Shown: positions 12,912-21,293 of the stretch, piece by piece
Numbering within the stretch: position 1 is the stretch's first letter
Layout of the letters: every line of letters starts with the position of its first letter
From: Solibacillus palustris
GTDB lineage: Bacteria; Bacillota; Bacilli; Bacillales_A; Planococcaceae
Reading direction: 5' to 3'
NCBI RefSeq assembly: GCF_022549215.1
Contig: NZ_JAKZFC010000002.1
Span: 124,001 to 188,000 of the forward strand
DNA: 64,000 nucleotides
Notes under the pieces: model-generated
The model's input: only the letters and a program-made list of their open reading frames with translations
Told to the model about the DNA's origin: nothing
The model's database searches: none
Made by a program: the position numbers and the translations under genes

Positions 12912-13538
12912 ATGTTTAAAAATTGGAGTAATCGTGATTGGGTTTGGTTAACTGGTATTTTATTATTTATTATGACGTTATTAGTAGCGAATTTTTATGA
13001 GAAGTGGGACCCTCAAATATCTATCATAGCGAATTCAACTTCTATAGCATTAGCAGTAATTGCTATTTTCCTATCGTTAAAGCAGGATTCTGACAGTAAA
13101 TCAACATCAGAGTCAATGCGGCAAGATTTATCAACGCAAATGGGAAATATTACGATGCTAATAGCAAGTAAAAGAAATGAAATAGATGATGCAGCTACGA
13201 ATGTAGAACAATCTGTTGACACGAATACAGAAACAAGGAACGATAGTTACACCTATGAACAATTAGTTGAACATGGCGAAAAAATAAAACAAGAAACCAT
13301 TAATAAATTCAAAATAGAAATGAATGAGAAAATACTAAACAACTCAGACCTAATGAATGACGCTTATAAAAATTATTATTTAAAGAAATTTGAATATCGT
13401 GATGTTGAAGATGAGATTATAAAGACATTTAAGGAGAATCCACACTACACCTTTAATAAATTAAATAGTGAACTAAAGAAAAAAGGTATAGATGTATCCA
13501 ATGGTTATATCAAAACAGTTTTAGATAGACGACAGTAA
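12912..13538 (+). CDS. Two-segment membrane protein of the accessory slot (208 aa)
   Basis: The frame opens at 12861, but ATG at 12912 has GGGAGG 8 bases upstream. The product has two membrane segments in the first 70 residues (WVWLTGILLFIMTLLVANF and ISIIANSTSIALAVIAIFLS), then a long hydrophilic helical part with repeated acidic and lysine-rich stretches. This layout fits a membrane-anchored cytoplasmic effector or sensor. It is not a terminase, head or tail protein and is AT-richer than the neighbours. It is followed by its own terminator. Family unknown; an exclusion or defence role is only a suggestion from position. Confidence 0.7.
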   Translation: MFKNWSNRDWVWLTGILLFIMTLLVANFYEKWDPQISIIANSTSIALAVIAIFLSLKQDSDSKSTSESMRQDLSTQMGNITMLIASKRNEIDDAATNVEQSVDTNTETRNDSYTYEQLVEHGEKIKQETINKFKIEMNEKILNNSDLMNDAYKNYYLKKFEYRDVEDEIIKTFKENPHYTFNKLNSELKKKGIDVSNGYIKTVLDRRQ

Positions 13539-13545
13539 GAAAGAA

Positions 13546-13570
13546 AAACATCCATACGGATGTTTTTTTA
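13546..13570 (+). terminator. Terminator of the membrane-protein cassette
   Basis: AAACATCC-atac-GGATGTTT followed by more T. The 30 bases after it resemble the sequence between the 14964 terminator and the terS start. Confidence 0.8.
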
Positions 13571-13572
13571 TT

Positions 13573-13602
13573 TTATCAAGCAACTAGCACAATGAGGTGA
13601 TT
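13573..13602 (+). repeat. Degenerate copy of the terS leader
   Basis: The stretch containing AAGCAACTAGCACAATGAG-GTGAT here matches AAGCAATTAGCATAATGGG-GTGAT before terS (about 15000-15024) with three changes. Both follow a terminator with a T-rich tail. The duplication brackets the two genes between, as expected if these were inserted next to terS. Confidence 0.6.
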
Positions 13603-13711
13603 ACAAAACAAACAAATGTTGGAGGTAGTGTATTTGAAATATAGTTAGAGCAAAAATAAGTTATGGGAACGCCTTCCAGTTTGAGTTATGATTGGGTGGG
13701 AGGCGAGGATA

Positions 13712-14446
13712 ATGAGTAATATTTCTAAAAGTGATATTAACGACATGAAAAGTCAATTAGTAGAGATTTCTGGAGTAAGTAGCGAAATACTAGATAATGA
13801 AATTATTAAAACGCTCGTAGATACTTCGAAAATTGTAAGTGTTGCTAATAGCATCTTAAATGTACTAGCTGAAAAGAAATTAACTATTTTTTTGAAAAGT
13901 TTAAGTGGCGATAATTTAAGTGAAAGGCAACAACAGAAATTAAGAGAGTATATGAAAAAAGAAAAAAGAAGAGATTTCGTTTTAGAGTTGTACAGAAAAG
14001 TAATTGAAAGTCAAACGAATAAAGCGCCTATAGTCTTAGGAGTTATTGCAAACGAAATAGTGTTTTCTGATAAAGATGCATCGCACGAAGATTTGATTTG
14101 TATAAATGCTTTGATGCAATTTTATGATTTTGATTTTGAAAATCTAACCTTATTGCACACCTACGTATCACGAGGTGATAGAAAATATTTCACGCTGTAC
14201 AATCAAAAATTAAAAGATTTTTTATCAACGAAAAAAGCCGATGTAACAAGCATAACGTTAACCTTAGAAAAATGCGTTAATTTACAATTAATTAAAAAGG
14301 AATATGAATCCGATATATCGGTTGACATAGACGTAGATGGTGAAAGTGCGGATGTTTCTAATCAAGAAGTGGATGCATTTTATTCCTTTAATTCTGTTGG
14401 AGAAAAGCTCGTAACTTATATAAAGAAGGCGAAAATTGTTGAGTAG
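13712..14446 (+). CDS. Accessory-slot protein of unknown function (244 aa)
   Basis: The start is ATG at 13712 (MSNISKSDINDMKS), preceded by GGGAGGCGAGG. The product is soluble, mostly helical and highly charged (RQQQKLREYMKKEKRRDF), and ends in an acidic segment (VDIDVDGESADVSNQEVD) and YIKKAKIVE. No catalytic motif was seen. The gene has its own leader, resembling those of its neighbours, and its own terminator. It lies between the late regulator and terminase, a slot not needed for growth in related phages. Family unknown. Confidence 0.65.
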   Translation: MSNISKSDINDMKSQLVEISGVSSEILDNEIIKTLVDTSKIVSVANSILNVLAEKKLTIFLKSLSGDNLSERQQQKLREYMKKEKRRDFVLELYRKVIESQTNKAPIVLGVIANEIVFSDKDASHEDLICINALMQFYDFDFENLTLLHTYVSRGDRKYFTLYNQKLKDFLSTKKADVTSITLTLEKCVNLQLIKKEYESDISVDIDVDGESADVSNQEVDAFYSFNSVGEKLVTYIKKAKIVE

Positions 14447-14462
14447 TAAATAATGTATCTGT

Positions 14463-14490
14463 AGTCACGTTCGTTTGAGCGTGGCTTTTT
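14463..14490 (+). terminator. Terminator of the 244-aa gene
   Basis: TCACGTTC-gttt-GAGCGTGG (with G-U pairs) followed by a T run. Confidence 0.7.
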
Positions 14491-14555
14491 ATTATCAAAA
14501 TTACATCATGTTATTTCCTTCAGGTTCGGTTTATGATGGGGTGGGAGGTGAGAAG

Positions 14556-14957
14556 ATGCAAACTAAAATCAATTACGCTAAGGAAATCGGTGAAGTAGGT
14601 TCAATCGTATCTGAAGCAACAAAAAACTTTGGTGGTTATAAAGAAACGAAAATCAATAATGAAAATGATCTTGTTGCACTTATCGGCCGCTATAAAACAG
14701 ACTTAACTAAACTGCAAGAAGGTGAAAAGCGATTGACAAAAGTTATTGAGCCAGTTCTTATACAAAGAGAACATAGTCAGCTAGTAAAAGCATTTAGTGA
14801 GTATGTAGCGGCTACTGGTGAAATGATAACCGCAATCGATACTACGCCAGAAAGTTTCATCAAAGCTATATATAAAAGTGCCGAAACTAAACAATCGCAA
14901 GCCTCAGGTGAAATCGCAAAAATTTGTTCTGTTATCGCAAAGAAACTATTTCCGTAG
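14556..14957 (+). CDS. Accessory-slot protein of unknown function (133 aa)
   Basis: The frame opens at 14475, but ATG at 14556 follows GGGAGGTGAG. The product begins MQTKINYAKEIGEVGSIVSE and is an all-helical soluble protein with regular Lys/Glu spacing; no motif is recognised. It has the same type of leader as the two upstream cassettes (TTATGAT..GGTGGGAGG) and its own terminator before terS. Function unknown. Confidence 0.65.
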   Translation: MQTKINYAKEIGEVGSIVSEATKNFGGYKETKINNENDLVALIGRYKTDLTKLQEGEKRLTKVIEPVLIQREHSQLVKAFSEYVAATGEMITAIDTTPESFIKAIYKSAETKQSQASGEIAKICSVIAKKLFP

Positions 14958-14963
14958 AAAGAG

Positions 14964-14995
14964 AGTACCCAAAGAGAATTGGGTACTTTTTTATT
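14964..14995 (+). terminator. Terminator before terS
   Basis: AGTACCCAA pairs with TTGGGTACT around a 6-base loop, followed by TTTTT. It separates the accessory slot from the packaging operon. Confidence 0.8.
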
Positions 14996-15028
14996 TCAAA
15001 AAGCAATTAGCATAATGGGGTGATGCCA

Positions 15029-15469
15029 TTGATTGAACGTAAATTAACAATAAAACAGCAGGCTTTTGCAGATGCTTATATAGAGCTTGGGAATGGCAGT
15101 GAAGCCTACAAGCATGCATATCCGAATATAAAAAAGGATGAAACGGCAAGGGCAAATGCAAGTAGATTGCTAACTAATGCTAACGTAAAATCCTATATCG
15201 ACGAGCGAATGGAGCAATTAAAATCCGAACGCGTAGCTGACCAGCAAGAAATCCTTGAAACGCTAACATCAGTTATTCGCGGTGAAGCACGTGCGGCTAC
15301 ATTAGTAGGTGCCGGTGGTGGCGAGGAATTTATAACAGATGAAATGCCACCGACAATGACCGAACGTATTCGTGCAGCTGAATTACTGGGTAAACGTTAT
15401 GCAATGTGGACGGACAAGCAAGAAGTTAACGCAGTCGTTACACCAGTATTCGTGGATGATATAGAATGA
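15029..15469 (+). CDS. terS: Terminase small subunit
   Basis: The product (146 residues from TTG at 15029) has a Terminase_2 family N-terminus: LTIKQQAFADAYIELGNGSE, then KHAYPNIKKDETARANASRL and NVKSYIDERM, a DNA-binding helix-turn-helix. It recognises the pac or cos site and delivers DNA to the large subunit. A GTG at 15020 and an ATG at 15023 are in frame upstream, but GGGGTG is positioned 6 bases before the TTG. It overlaps terL by 4 bases. Confidence 0.88.
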   Translation: MIERKLTIKQQAFADAYIELGNGSEAYKHAYPNIKKDETARANASRLLTNANVKSYIDERMEQLKSERVADQQEILETLTSVIRGEARAATLVGAGGGEEFITDEMPPTMTERIRAAELLGKRYAMWTDKQEVNAVVTPVFVDDIE

Positions 15470-16731
15470 CAGTAAAAAAGCTATCTCAACTCATCCCAAA
15501 AGCCTTCCATCCCGTCTGGAAAGCATCGATTGCCAAGGATATCCTAAATGTTGTCTGTAAGGGTGGTCGTGGTAGTGGTAAATCGTCGGATATTGCACAC
15601 ATCGTTACTCAGCTACTTATGCGCTATCCAGTTAATGCAGTAGGAATTCGTAAGGTGGATAATACGATTGAAACGTCCATATTCGAGCAAATGAAATGGG
15701 CCATTAATGAGCAGGGTGTTTCCCATCTCTTTAAAATTAATAAGTCGCCTATGCGCATTACTTACATTCCGCGTGGAAACTACATGATTTTCCGAGGGGC
15801 ACAAGATCCTGCGCGTATTAAATCGTTAAAGAGTGCGAATTTCCCTTTTGCTTTAGCGTGGCTTGAAGAATTAGCTGAATTTAAAACAGAAGAAGAAGTA
15901 ACGACCATTACCAACTCCCTTTTACGTGGAGAATTGGGCGATGGTCTTTTTTATAAGTTCTTTTACACGTACAATCCACCTAAGCGAAAGCAGTCGTGGG
16001 TAAATAAGAAGTATGAGAGCTCATTTCAGCCGGATAACACGTTTGTTCATAAGTCTACGTACCTTGATAACCCTTTTATTTCGAAGCAGTTTATTGAAGA
16101 AGCAGAGGCGGCTAAACAACGGAATGAATTGCGATACAGGTGGGAGTATGGTGGCGAAGCAATCGGCTCAGGTGTTGTGCCATTCGATAACCTTGTGATT
16201 GAAGCAGGTAGTATTACTGCTGAAATGGTCGCTTCATTCGATAACATTCGAAATGCAGTCGATTTTGGTTATGCTACGGATCCTTTAGCGTTTGTTCGTT
16301 GGCACTATGATAAAAAGAAAAATGCTATCTACGCTATTGATGAAATATATGGTGTGAAAATTAGTAACAGTACACTGGCTAAGCGATTGAAAGATAAGGT
16401 CTATCAGAATGACCGTATTGCAGCAGATAGTGCCGAACCAAAGTCTATTGCAGAATTGCGTGATGAATTAGGTATTACACGCATTTACGGCGTAAAGAAA
16501 GGTCCGGATAGCGTTGAATTTGGTGAGGAATGGCTAGACGACTTAGATGCTATTTACATTGATCCACTACGCACACCAAGCATTGCGAAAGAATTTGAAA
16601 ACATTGATTATCAAACAGACAAAGACGGTAATCCATTACCTCGCTTAGAGGATAAGGATAACCATACGATTGATGCTACGCGTTATGCATTTGAAGGAGA
16701 TATGCGTCCTTCTACATTCAGTTTCGACTAA
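15466..16731 (+). CDS. terL: Terminase large subunit, PBSX family
   Basis: The 421-residue product has Walker A GGRGSGKS (near residue 31), Walker B-like LAWLEELAEF (near 125) and the C-terminal nuclease part beginning with AVDFGYATDP (Asp of the RNase H-like fold), D-S-A-E-P-K and DATRYAFEGD. This matches PBSX-type terminases. It is the ATP-driven motor and nuclease that packages DNA through the portal encoded next. It overlaps terS by ATGA-type coupling, and the portal start follows 13 bases after its stop. Confidence 0.93.
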   Translation: MTVKKLSQLIPKAFHPVWKASIAKDILNVVCKGGRGSGKSSDIAHIVTQLLMRYPVNAVGIRKVDNTIETSIFEQMKWAINEQGVSHLFKINKSPMRITYIPRGNYMIFRGAQDPARIKSLKSANFPFALAWLEELAEFKTEEEVTTITNSLLRGELGDGLFYKFFYTYNPPKRKQSWVNKKYESSFQPDNTFVHKSTYLDNPFISKQFIEEAEAAKQRNELRYRWEYGGEAIGSGVVPFDNLVIEAGSITAEMVASFDNIRNAVDFGYATDPLAFVRWHYDKKKNAIYAIDEIYGVKISNSTLAKRLKDKVYQNDRIAADSAEPKSIAELRDELGITRIYGVKKGPDSVEFGEEWLDDLDAIYIDPLRTPSIAKEFENIDYQTDKDGNPLPRLEDKDNHTIDATRYAFEGDMRPSTFSFD

Positions 16732-16744
16732 GAGAGGTGATTAC

Positions 16745-18253
16745 ATGACAAACTTATTCCCGTTCCAGGGAGCTATAACTGATACGGAAATATTGAACGA
16801 GAGAATCGCTTCAGGTGCTAATAAAATCATTAGCAATATTAAGCTATTAGAAAGTGAAATCAACAAATTTAAAGCATCTGAAAAGCACAAATGGATGCTA
16901 ACGGGTGAAGCTTATTACGAAGGTGACCAAGAAATCCTTAAACGTAAGCGGAAGGTAATTGGTAAAGGTGGCCGCTTAGAAGTAAACGAAAACCTTCCAA
17001 ACAATAAAATTTTAGATAATCAATACGCCAAGCTCGTTGACCAAAAGGTGAATTATCAGCTAGGAAAGCCAATTACATTAGAGAGTGAAAATAAGCAGTA
17101 TTTAAAAGCACTTGAAACCATCTTTAACCGTCGCTTCCACCGAACATTAAAGCAAGTTGGGCAAGATGCTTTAAATACAGGAATCGGTTGGCTTTATCCT
17201 TTCTATGATGAAAATGGAGAGTTTACAATTAAACGATTTGCTCCTCAAGAAATCATTCCATTTTGGAAGGATTCAGAGCGGTCAGTAGTTGATTTTGCAA
17301 TTCGAATTTATTCAACGGTTGCCTACGAAGGTGATAAAGAAGTCATTGTTGAAAAAGCAGAAGTTTACAGTGCAAATGGCGTTGAATACTACGAATGGTT
17401 TAATGGGCGTTTGTTACCTGAGGTAATGAACGAATCCCGAGCATATATTACCGTATATGATGGTGAAACAAAACTTGATGTGAATTGGCAGCGTGTACCT
17501 TTAATTCCTTTTAAATTTAACAGCAATGAAATTCCATTGATTAGGCGTGTAAAATCTTTGCAAGATGGAATCAATATCATGCTTTCAGATTTTGAGAACA
17601 ACATGCAAGAGGATGCACGTAACACTATTTTGGTGCTGCATAACTACGATGGACAAGATCTCGGTGAGTTCCGTCGCAATTTATCCCAATACGGAGCAGT
17701 AAAAGTTCGTTCAGCTGACGGCGCAAAAGGAGGTGTTGATACATTAACCGTTACAGTAAATGCGGATAACTACAAAGCTATCCTAACTCTGTTTAAAAAG
17801 GCACTTATTGAAAATGGTCGTGGCTACGATGCCAAAGATGAGCGTATGGCCAACAATCCAAATCAAATGAATATCCAGTCGATGTACAGCGATATTGAGC
17901 TAGATGCAAACGGAATTGAAACAGAATTCCAGGCATCTTTTGAGCAATTACTTTGGTTTGTTAATCAGCACCTAGCTAACACAGGACAAGGTGATTTTGA
18001 AGGTGAAAAGTTGGATATCGTCTTTAATCGCGACATCTTAATTAATGAAAAAGAAGTGGTTGAAGTGTTGGATAAATCTCCTTATCTTTCAAATGAAACG
18101 AAAATTGCACAGCATCCTTATGTAAAAGATGTTCAGTTAGAGCAAAAGCGATTGAAGAAAGAGCAGCAGTTGGAAATTGAGCGTGGAGATGGTTATGGCG
18201 CTCACTTTATGCAGATACAACAGAAACAAGGCGGTGATAATGATGAGGTTTAA
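16745..18253 (+). CDS. Portal protein, SPP1 gp6 family
   Basis: The 502-residue product matches the SPP1 gp6-like portal family: YYEGDQEILKRKRKVIG near residue 55, VDQKVNYQLGKPIT, GWLYPFYDENGEF and QDGINIMLSDFENNM. The portal forms the ring at the head vertex through which DNA passes. The frame extends upstream inside terL to 16670, but ATG at 16745 with GAGAGGTG is the start. The end overlaps a small membrane-protein gene. Confidence 0.92.
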   Translation: MTNLFPFQGAITDTEILNERIASGANKIISNIKLLESEINKFKASEKHKWMLTGEAYYEGDQEILKRKRKVIGKGGRLEVNENLPNNKILDNQYAKLVDQKVNYQLGKPITLESENKQYLKALETIFNRRFHRTLKQVGQDALNTGIGWLYPFYDENGEFTIKRFAPQEIIPFWKDSERSVVDFAIRIYSTVAYEGDKEVIVEKAEVYSANGVEYYEWFNGRLLPEVMNESRAYITVYDGETKLDVNWQRVPLIPFKFNSNEIPLIRRVKSLQDGINIMLSDFENNMQEDARNTILVLHNYDGQDLGEFRRNLSQYGAVKVRSADGAKGGVDTLTVTVNADNYKAILTLFKKALIENGRGYDAKDERMANNPNQMNIQSMYSDIELDANGIETEFQASFEQLLWFVNQHLANTGQGDFEGEKLDIVFNRDILINEKEVVEVLDKSPYLSNETKIAQHPYVKDVQLEQKRLKKEQQLEIERGDGYGAHFMQIQQKQGGDNDEV

Positions 18254-18356
18254 AGATTATATTGAAACGGCATTAGTTATCATTTTATTACCAATTATTT
18301 TTCTTCTCTCTCCATTTATTTTGCTTTGGTCTGTATGCAGATGGAGGCTGAGATGA
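18243..18356 (+). CDS. Small single-pass membrane protein (37 aa)
   Basis: ATG at 18243 lies inside the last codons of the portal gene in another frame, with GGCGGTGA upstream; an in-frame ATG precedes it at 18240. The product, MRFKDYIETALVIILLPIIF and on, is one membrane helix with a basic CRWRLR end. Its stop touches the start of the MuF gene. Function unknown. Confidence 0.5.
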   Translation: MRFKDYIETALVIILLPIIFLLSPFILLWSVCRWRLR

Positions 18357-19946
18357 TTGTCGAAGAAGTCCCGTAATTATTGGCGTCTACGTTTCGAAGC
18401 ACTAGAAGATGCCCAGCATAAGCGCTCCATCTTTTATTATGCTGATCTCGAAAAAGCATATATCAAAACAATAAACGAACTTGAAAAAGACATATTGAAA
18501 TGGTACAGCCGTTTTGCTACTAACAATGAGATTTCATTGGACGAGGCAAAGCGGCTTTTAAAATCAGATGAATTGCGCGAGTTCCAGTGGACTGTAAAAG
18601 AGTATATCGAATACGGCAAAAAGAACGCACTTAATCAGCAATGGATGAAACAGCTCGAAAATGCATCTTCACGTGTCCATATTTCACGATTAGAAGGTTT
18701 GCGGATACAATTACAGCAACACGTAGAAAGGCTTTATGGTGACCAAATCGAGGGCTTTGAGCGCTTGATGAAAGAAGTGTACCAAGAGCAGTATTATCAT
18801 ACGGCTTTTGAGGTGCAAAAGGCTTTTAACGTCGGCTTTACCTTCCAAAAACTTGATGAAGCACGATTAACCAAAATAATAAGCAAACCGTGGACTGCTG
18901 ATAATTTGACGTTTAGTGCTAAAATTTGGCGTGATAGGGGCTTACTGATTGATACTCTCCATAAAGAGTTATTGCTCTCTATTGCCAAAGGTGAGAGCCC
19001 ACACAGGCTTATATCAGTAATTCAAAAGAAAATGAATACATCACGCTCAAATGCAAGCCGTTTAGTATTAACTGAACAGGCTTTTTTTAGTGCTTCAGCT
19101 TCAAAGGATGCTTACGGTGAATTAGATGTTGAACAGTATGAAATTATTGCAACGCTTGACCATAAAACAAGTGAAATATGCCAGTCATTAGACGGCAAAA
19201 TTTTTAAACAGAGCGATTTTGAACCGGGAGTTACAGCCAATCCATTTCATCCACGGTGCAGGTCAACTACTGCTCCTTACTTTGAGGATGATTACGGCAC
19301 TCGTATTGCAAGAGATTTAGAAGGTAAAACATATTACGTCCCAAGTGATATGAAGTATGAGGAATGGTATCAGACACAGGTAGATAAACACGGGGAACAA
19401 AAAATCGCTATTGCTAAAAAGAAAGAATCTAATAAAATTAGCGATAAACTTCAATTTGATAAAATGAAAGAAATAATTGGCAAACAGGGACCTAATTCTT
19501 TGGATGCTTTTCAAAATTTAAAGTATAATAATAGCCAAGAATGGAATTTACTGAACGATTACAAAAAATCACGAGAAAATAATATGATTTCTCCATTTAC
19601 TTCATTTGATGATTATATTCTATATAAAAATCGAATCAATAATGAATTGATAGGCATTACAACTCCTGATGGTACGCTTATTAAGGCTCAGTCGAAACAT
19701 TTTATTGAGCGTGTATTTGGTACGAATGTAGATCCTCATACTAAGCGAGCAAGGAACGGTGTGTCACTGGAGGAAATCAAAGAAGCTTTGCTGAACGGTA
19801 ATGTAAAAGAGAGAGCAAATCAAAGTAAACTGTACGTAGGTAATACTTGCGAGGTAAGTGTGAATCCTGAAACGGGTAATTTAATTCAAGTAAATCCTAT
19901 ATCTTCGAGGAGGCGACAAAGTGAAACTCAAAAAAGAGGATTATGA
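18357..19946 (+). CDS. MuF/SPP1 gp7-type head protein fused to a toxin-like C-terminal domain
   Basis: The 529-residue product starts as a phage minor head protein. The Mu F-like region spans about residues 180-310 and ends with NPFHPRCRSTTAPYF, the usual HPxCRC-like motif. After about residue 340 comes a separate Lys-rich linker and a C-terminal domain of about 130 residues with DGTLIKAQSKHFIERVFG, RNGVSLEEIKEALLNG and CEVSVNPETGNLIQVNP. This pattern (His on a helix, then a strand with N-P-x-T-G) resembles BECR-fold (barnase/EndoU/colicin E5/RelE-like) nuclease toxins, known at the ends of MuF proteins of temperate phages. The start is TTG at 18357. It overlaps the next gene by 26 bases, as in toxin-immunity pairs. 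The nuclease fold is inferred. Confidence 0.8.
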   Translation: MSKKSRNYWRLRFEALEDAQHKRSIFYYADLEKAYIKTINELEKDILKWYSRFATNNEISLDEAKRLLKSDELREFQWTVKEYIEYGKKNALNQQWMKQLENASSRVHISRLEGLRIQLQQHVERLYGDQIEGFERLMKEVYQEQYYHTAFEVQKAFNVGFTFQKLDEARLTKIISKPWTADNLTFSAKIWRDRGLLIDTLHKELLLSIAKGESPHRLISVIQKKMNTSRSNASRLVLTEQAFFSASASKDAYGELDVEQYEIIATLDHKTSEICQSLDGKIFKQSDFEPGVTANPFHPRCRSTTAPYFEDDYGTRIARDLEGKTYYVPSDMKYEEWYQTQVDKHGEQKIAIAKKKESNKISDKLQFDKMKEIIGKQGPNSLDAFQNLKYNNSQEWNLLNDYKKSRENNMISPFTSFDDYILYKNRINNELIGITTPDGTLIKAQSKHFIERVFGTNVDPHTKRARNGVSLEEIKEALLNGNVKERANQSKLYVGNTCEVSVNPETGNLIQVNPISSRRRQSETQKRGL

Positions 19947-20193
19947 TTTTCTAGCGGAGCATGTACCTGAAATAGAAAAGTATGCGGAAAATAAAACAAC
20001 CGATAGTCGCTTCGTTCATTTTGAATTAAGTGATGAAAACTTTCGGAATATCCAATCTGATATCAACTTTAGTATCGTGGCTCACGGTATGGACCGACAA
20101 GATACTGTTAATGAGATTGGTAAGAAATTGTATATAATTTATGATTTATTACCATATTTGGACGAGGAAGATTTAGAATACTTTAAAGAATAG
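19921..20193 (+). CDS. Putative immunity protein for the MuF C-terminal toxin (90 aa)
   Basis: GTG at 19921 has a perfect AGGAGG 7 bases upstream, inside the end of the MuF gene. The 90-residue product is acidic (VPEIEKYAENKTTDSRFVHF; PYLDEEDLEYFKE), soluble and without a recognised catalytic motif. A small acidic protein coded directly behind a toxin-ended gene, with its own strong RBS and a terminator after it, is the usual arrangement for an immunity protein. It is not a known head protein, which strengthens this. No family name can be assigned by eye. Confidence 0.6.
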   Translation: MKLKKEDYDFLAEHVPEIEKYAENKTTDSRFVHFELSDENFRNIQSDINFSIVAHGMDRQDTVNEIGKKLYIIYDLLPYLDEEDLEYFKE

Positions 20194-20194
20194 A

Positions 20195-20231
20195 GCACTG
20201 AACCGGTTATTTATGGTTGAGTGCTTTTATT
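20195..20231 (+). terminator. Terminator after the immunity gene
   Basis: GCACT-g-AACC pairs with GGTT-g-AGTGC around a 10-base loop, followed by TTTTATTA. The rest of the gap to 20330 has a short CAGGT-cgtt-ACCTG hairpin and no gene. Confidence 0.65.
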
Positions 20232-20330
20232 ATGCTTAAAATTCGTCTTTTTAGCGCTTGTAGACGTTAAAGAACAAGTGTTTTACCCTAACAGGTCGTT
20301 ACCTGCAAAAACGAATTAGGAGGCAATAAA

Positions 20331-20933
20331 ATGAAAAAAGAAGATTTAATAACAATGGGTTTAAGTGAAGAACAGGCTGACGCTCTTATTAATAAATTTG
20401 GAGCGATGATTCCAAAAGAACGCTTTGACGAGGTAAATAATGCGAAAAAAACACTGGAAGAACAAGTGAAAACGCATGAAACGCAGTTGAAAGAGCTTCA
20501 AACAAAAGCAAAAGGTAATGAGGAATTACAAGCCGAAATTACAAAGCTTCAAAATGAACAAAAGCAAGCAAAGGAGCAGTACGAGCAGCAGCTTAAAGAT
20601 GAACGACTCTCCACTGCATTGAAATTAGCATTAGCTGGTAAAGTACATGACGCTGATCTAGTAACAGGCCTTGTCGATAAAACATTAATTGAATTAGATG
20701 ACAAGGGTAATGTCACAAAGGGACTTGATGAGCAACTTAAATCGTTGCAAGAATCAAAGTCCTTTTTGTTTGTTCTTGAAAAGGAAGAAAAGAAACCACC
20801 TACATTCAAAGGGTGGAATCCTGCTGGTGGTAGTGATGAAAAAGACGGTGAATTAAGCGTGGGTAGCTCATTTGCTAAACAGTTTAACGAAAAAGGCGCA
20901 GTCGGTTCGGATTCGCCAAATCCATGGGGATAA
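20331..20933 (+). CDS. Capsid scaffolding protein, phage GP20-like
   Basis: The 200-residue product has an N-terminal MGLSEEQADALINKFGAMIP segment, a long coiled coil (about residues 35-90, rich in K, E, Q) and a flexible C-terminus ending SDSPNPWG. This is the layout of the Phage_GP20/DUF4355-type scaffold encoded just before the major capsid gene. It guides capsid assembly and is then lost or cleaved. RBS AGGAGG precedes the ATG. Confidence 0.82.
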   Translation: MKKEDLITMGLSEEQADALINKFGAMIPKERFDEVNNAKKTLEEQVKTHETQLKELQTKAKGNEELQAEITKLQNEQKQAKEQYEQQLKDERLSTALKLALAGKVHDADLVTGLVDKTLIELDDKGNVTKGLDEQLKSLQESKSFLFVLEKEEKKPPTFKGWNPAGGSDEKDGELSVGSSFAKQFNEKGAVGSDSPNPWG

Positions 20934-20958
20934 AATTAATTAAAAGGAGGGCATACAC

Positions 20959-21273
20959 ATGCCATATGTAAAAGGTGTAACCAATTATTCTCGTATTAAC
21001 TTTTTAGCATCTTCAAAGGTGCAATCATTTACGACTTCAGTTAGTGATGCTGGTATAGCTGCTGATGCTAACGGAAAGAAAATTGTACGAGCTGGAACAG
21101 TCCTTCCGGCAAATGACGCCACAGCTAAAGGTATTCTGTATAACGATGTCGATGTAACGCATGGTCCACAACCCGGCTCGTTAATTGTTGAAGCGTACAT
21201 TTTAGAAGCACGCTTACACACAGAACCAACAGCTGAAGCCAAAACAGCATTAAAAGAAATTAAATTTCGATAA
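20959..21273 (+). CDS. Head decoration/stabilisation-like protein
   Basis: The 104-residue product lies between scaffold and major capsid genes, where lambda gpD-like decoration proteins are found. The sequence is beta-rich, with KIVRAGTVLPANDATAKGIL and HGPQPGSLIVEAYI resembling the lambda head decoration family. It would sit on the capsid surface. The RBS is AAGGAGG. Family assignment is by pattern and position. Confidence 0.7.
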   Translation: MPYVKGVTNYSRINFLASSKVQSFTTSVSDAGIAADANGKKIVRAGTVLPANDATAKGILYNDVDVTHGPQPGSLIVEAYILEARLHTEPTAEAKTALKEIKFR

Positions 21274-21293
21274 TCGAAAGGTGGAAAATTAAT

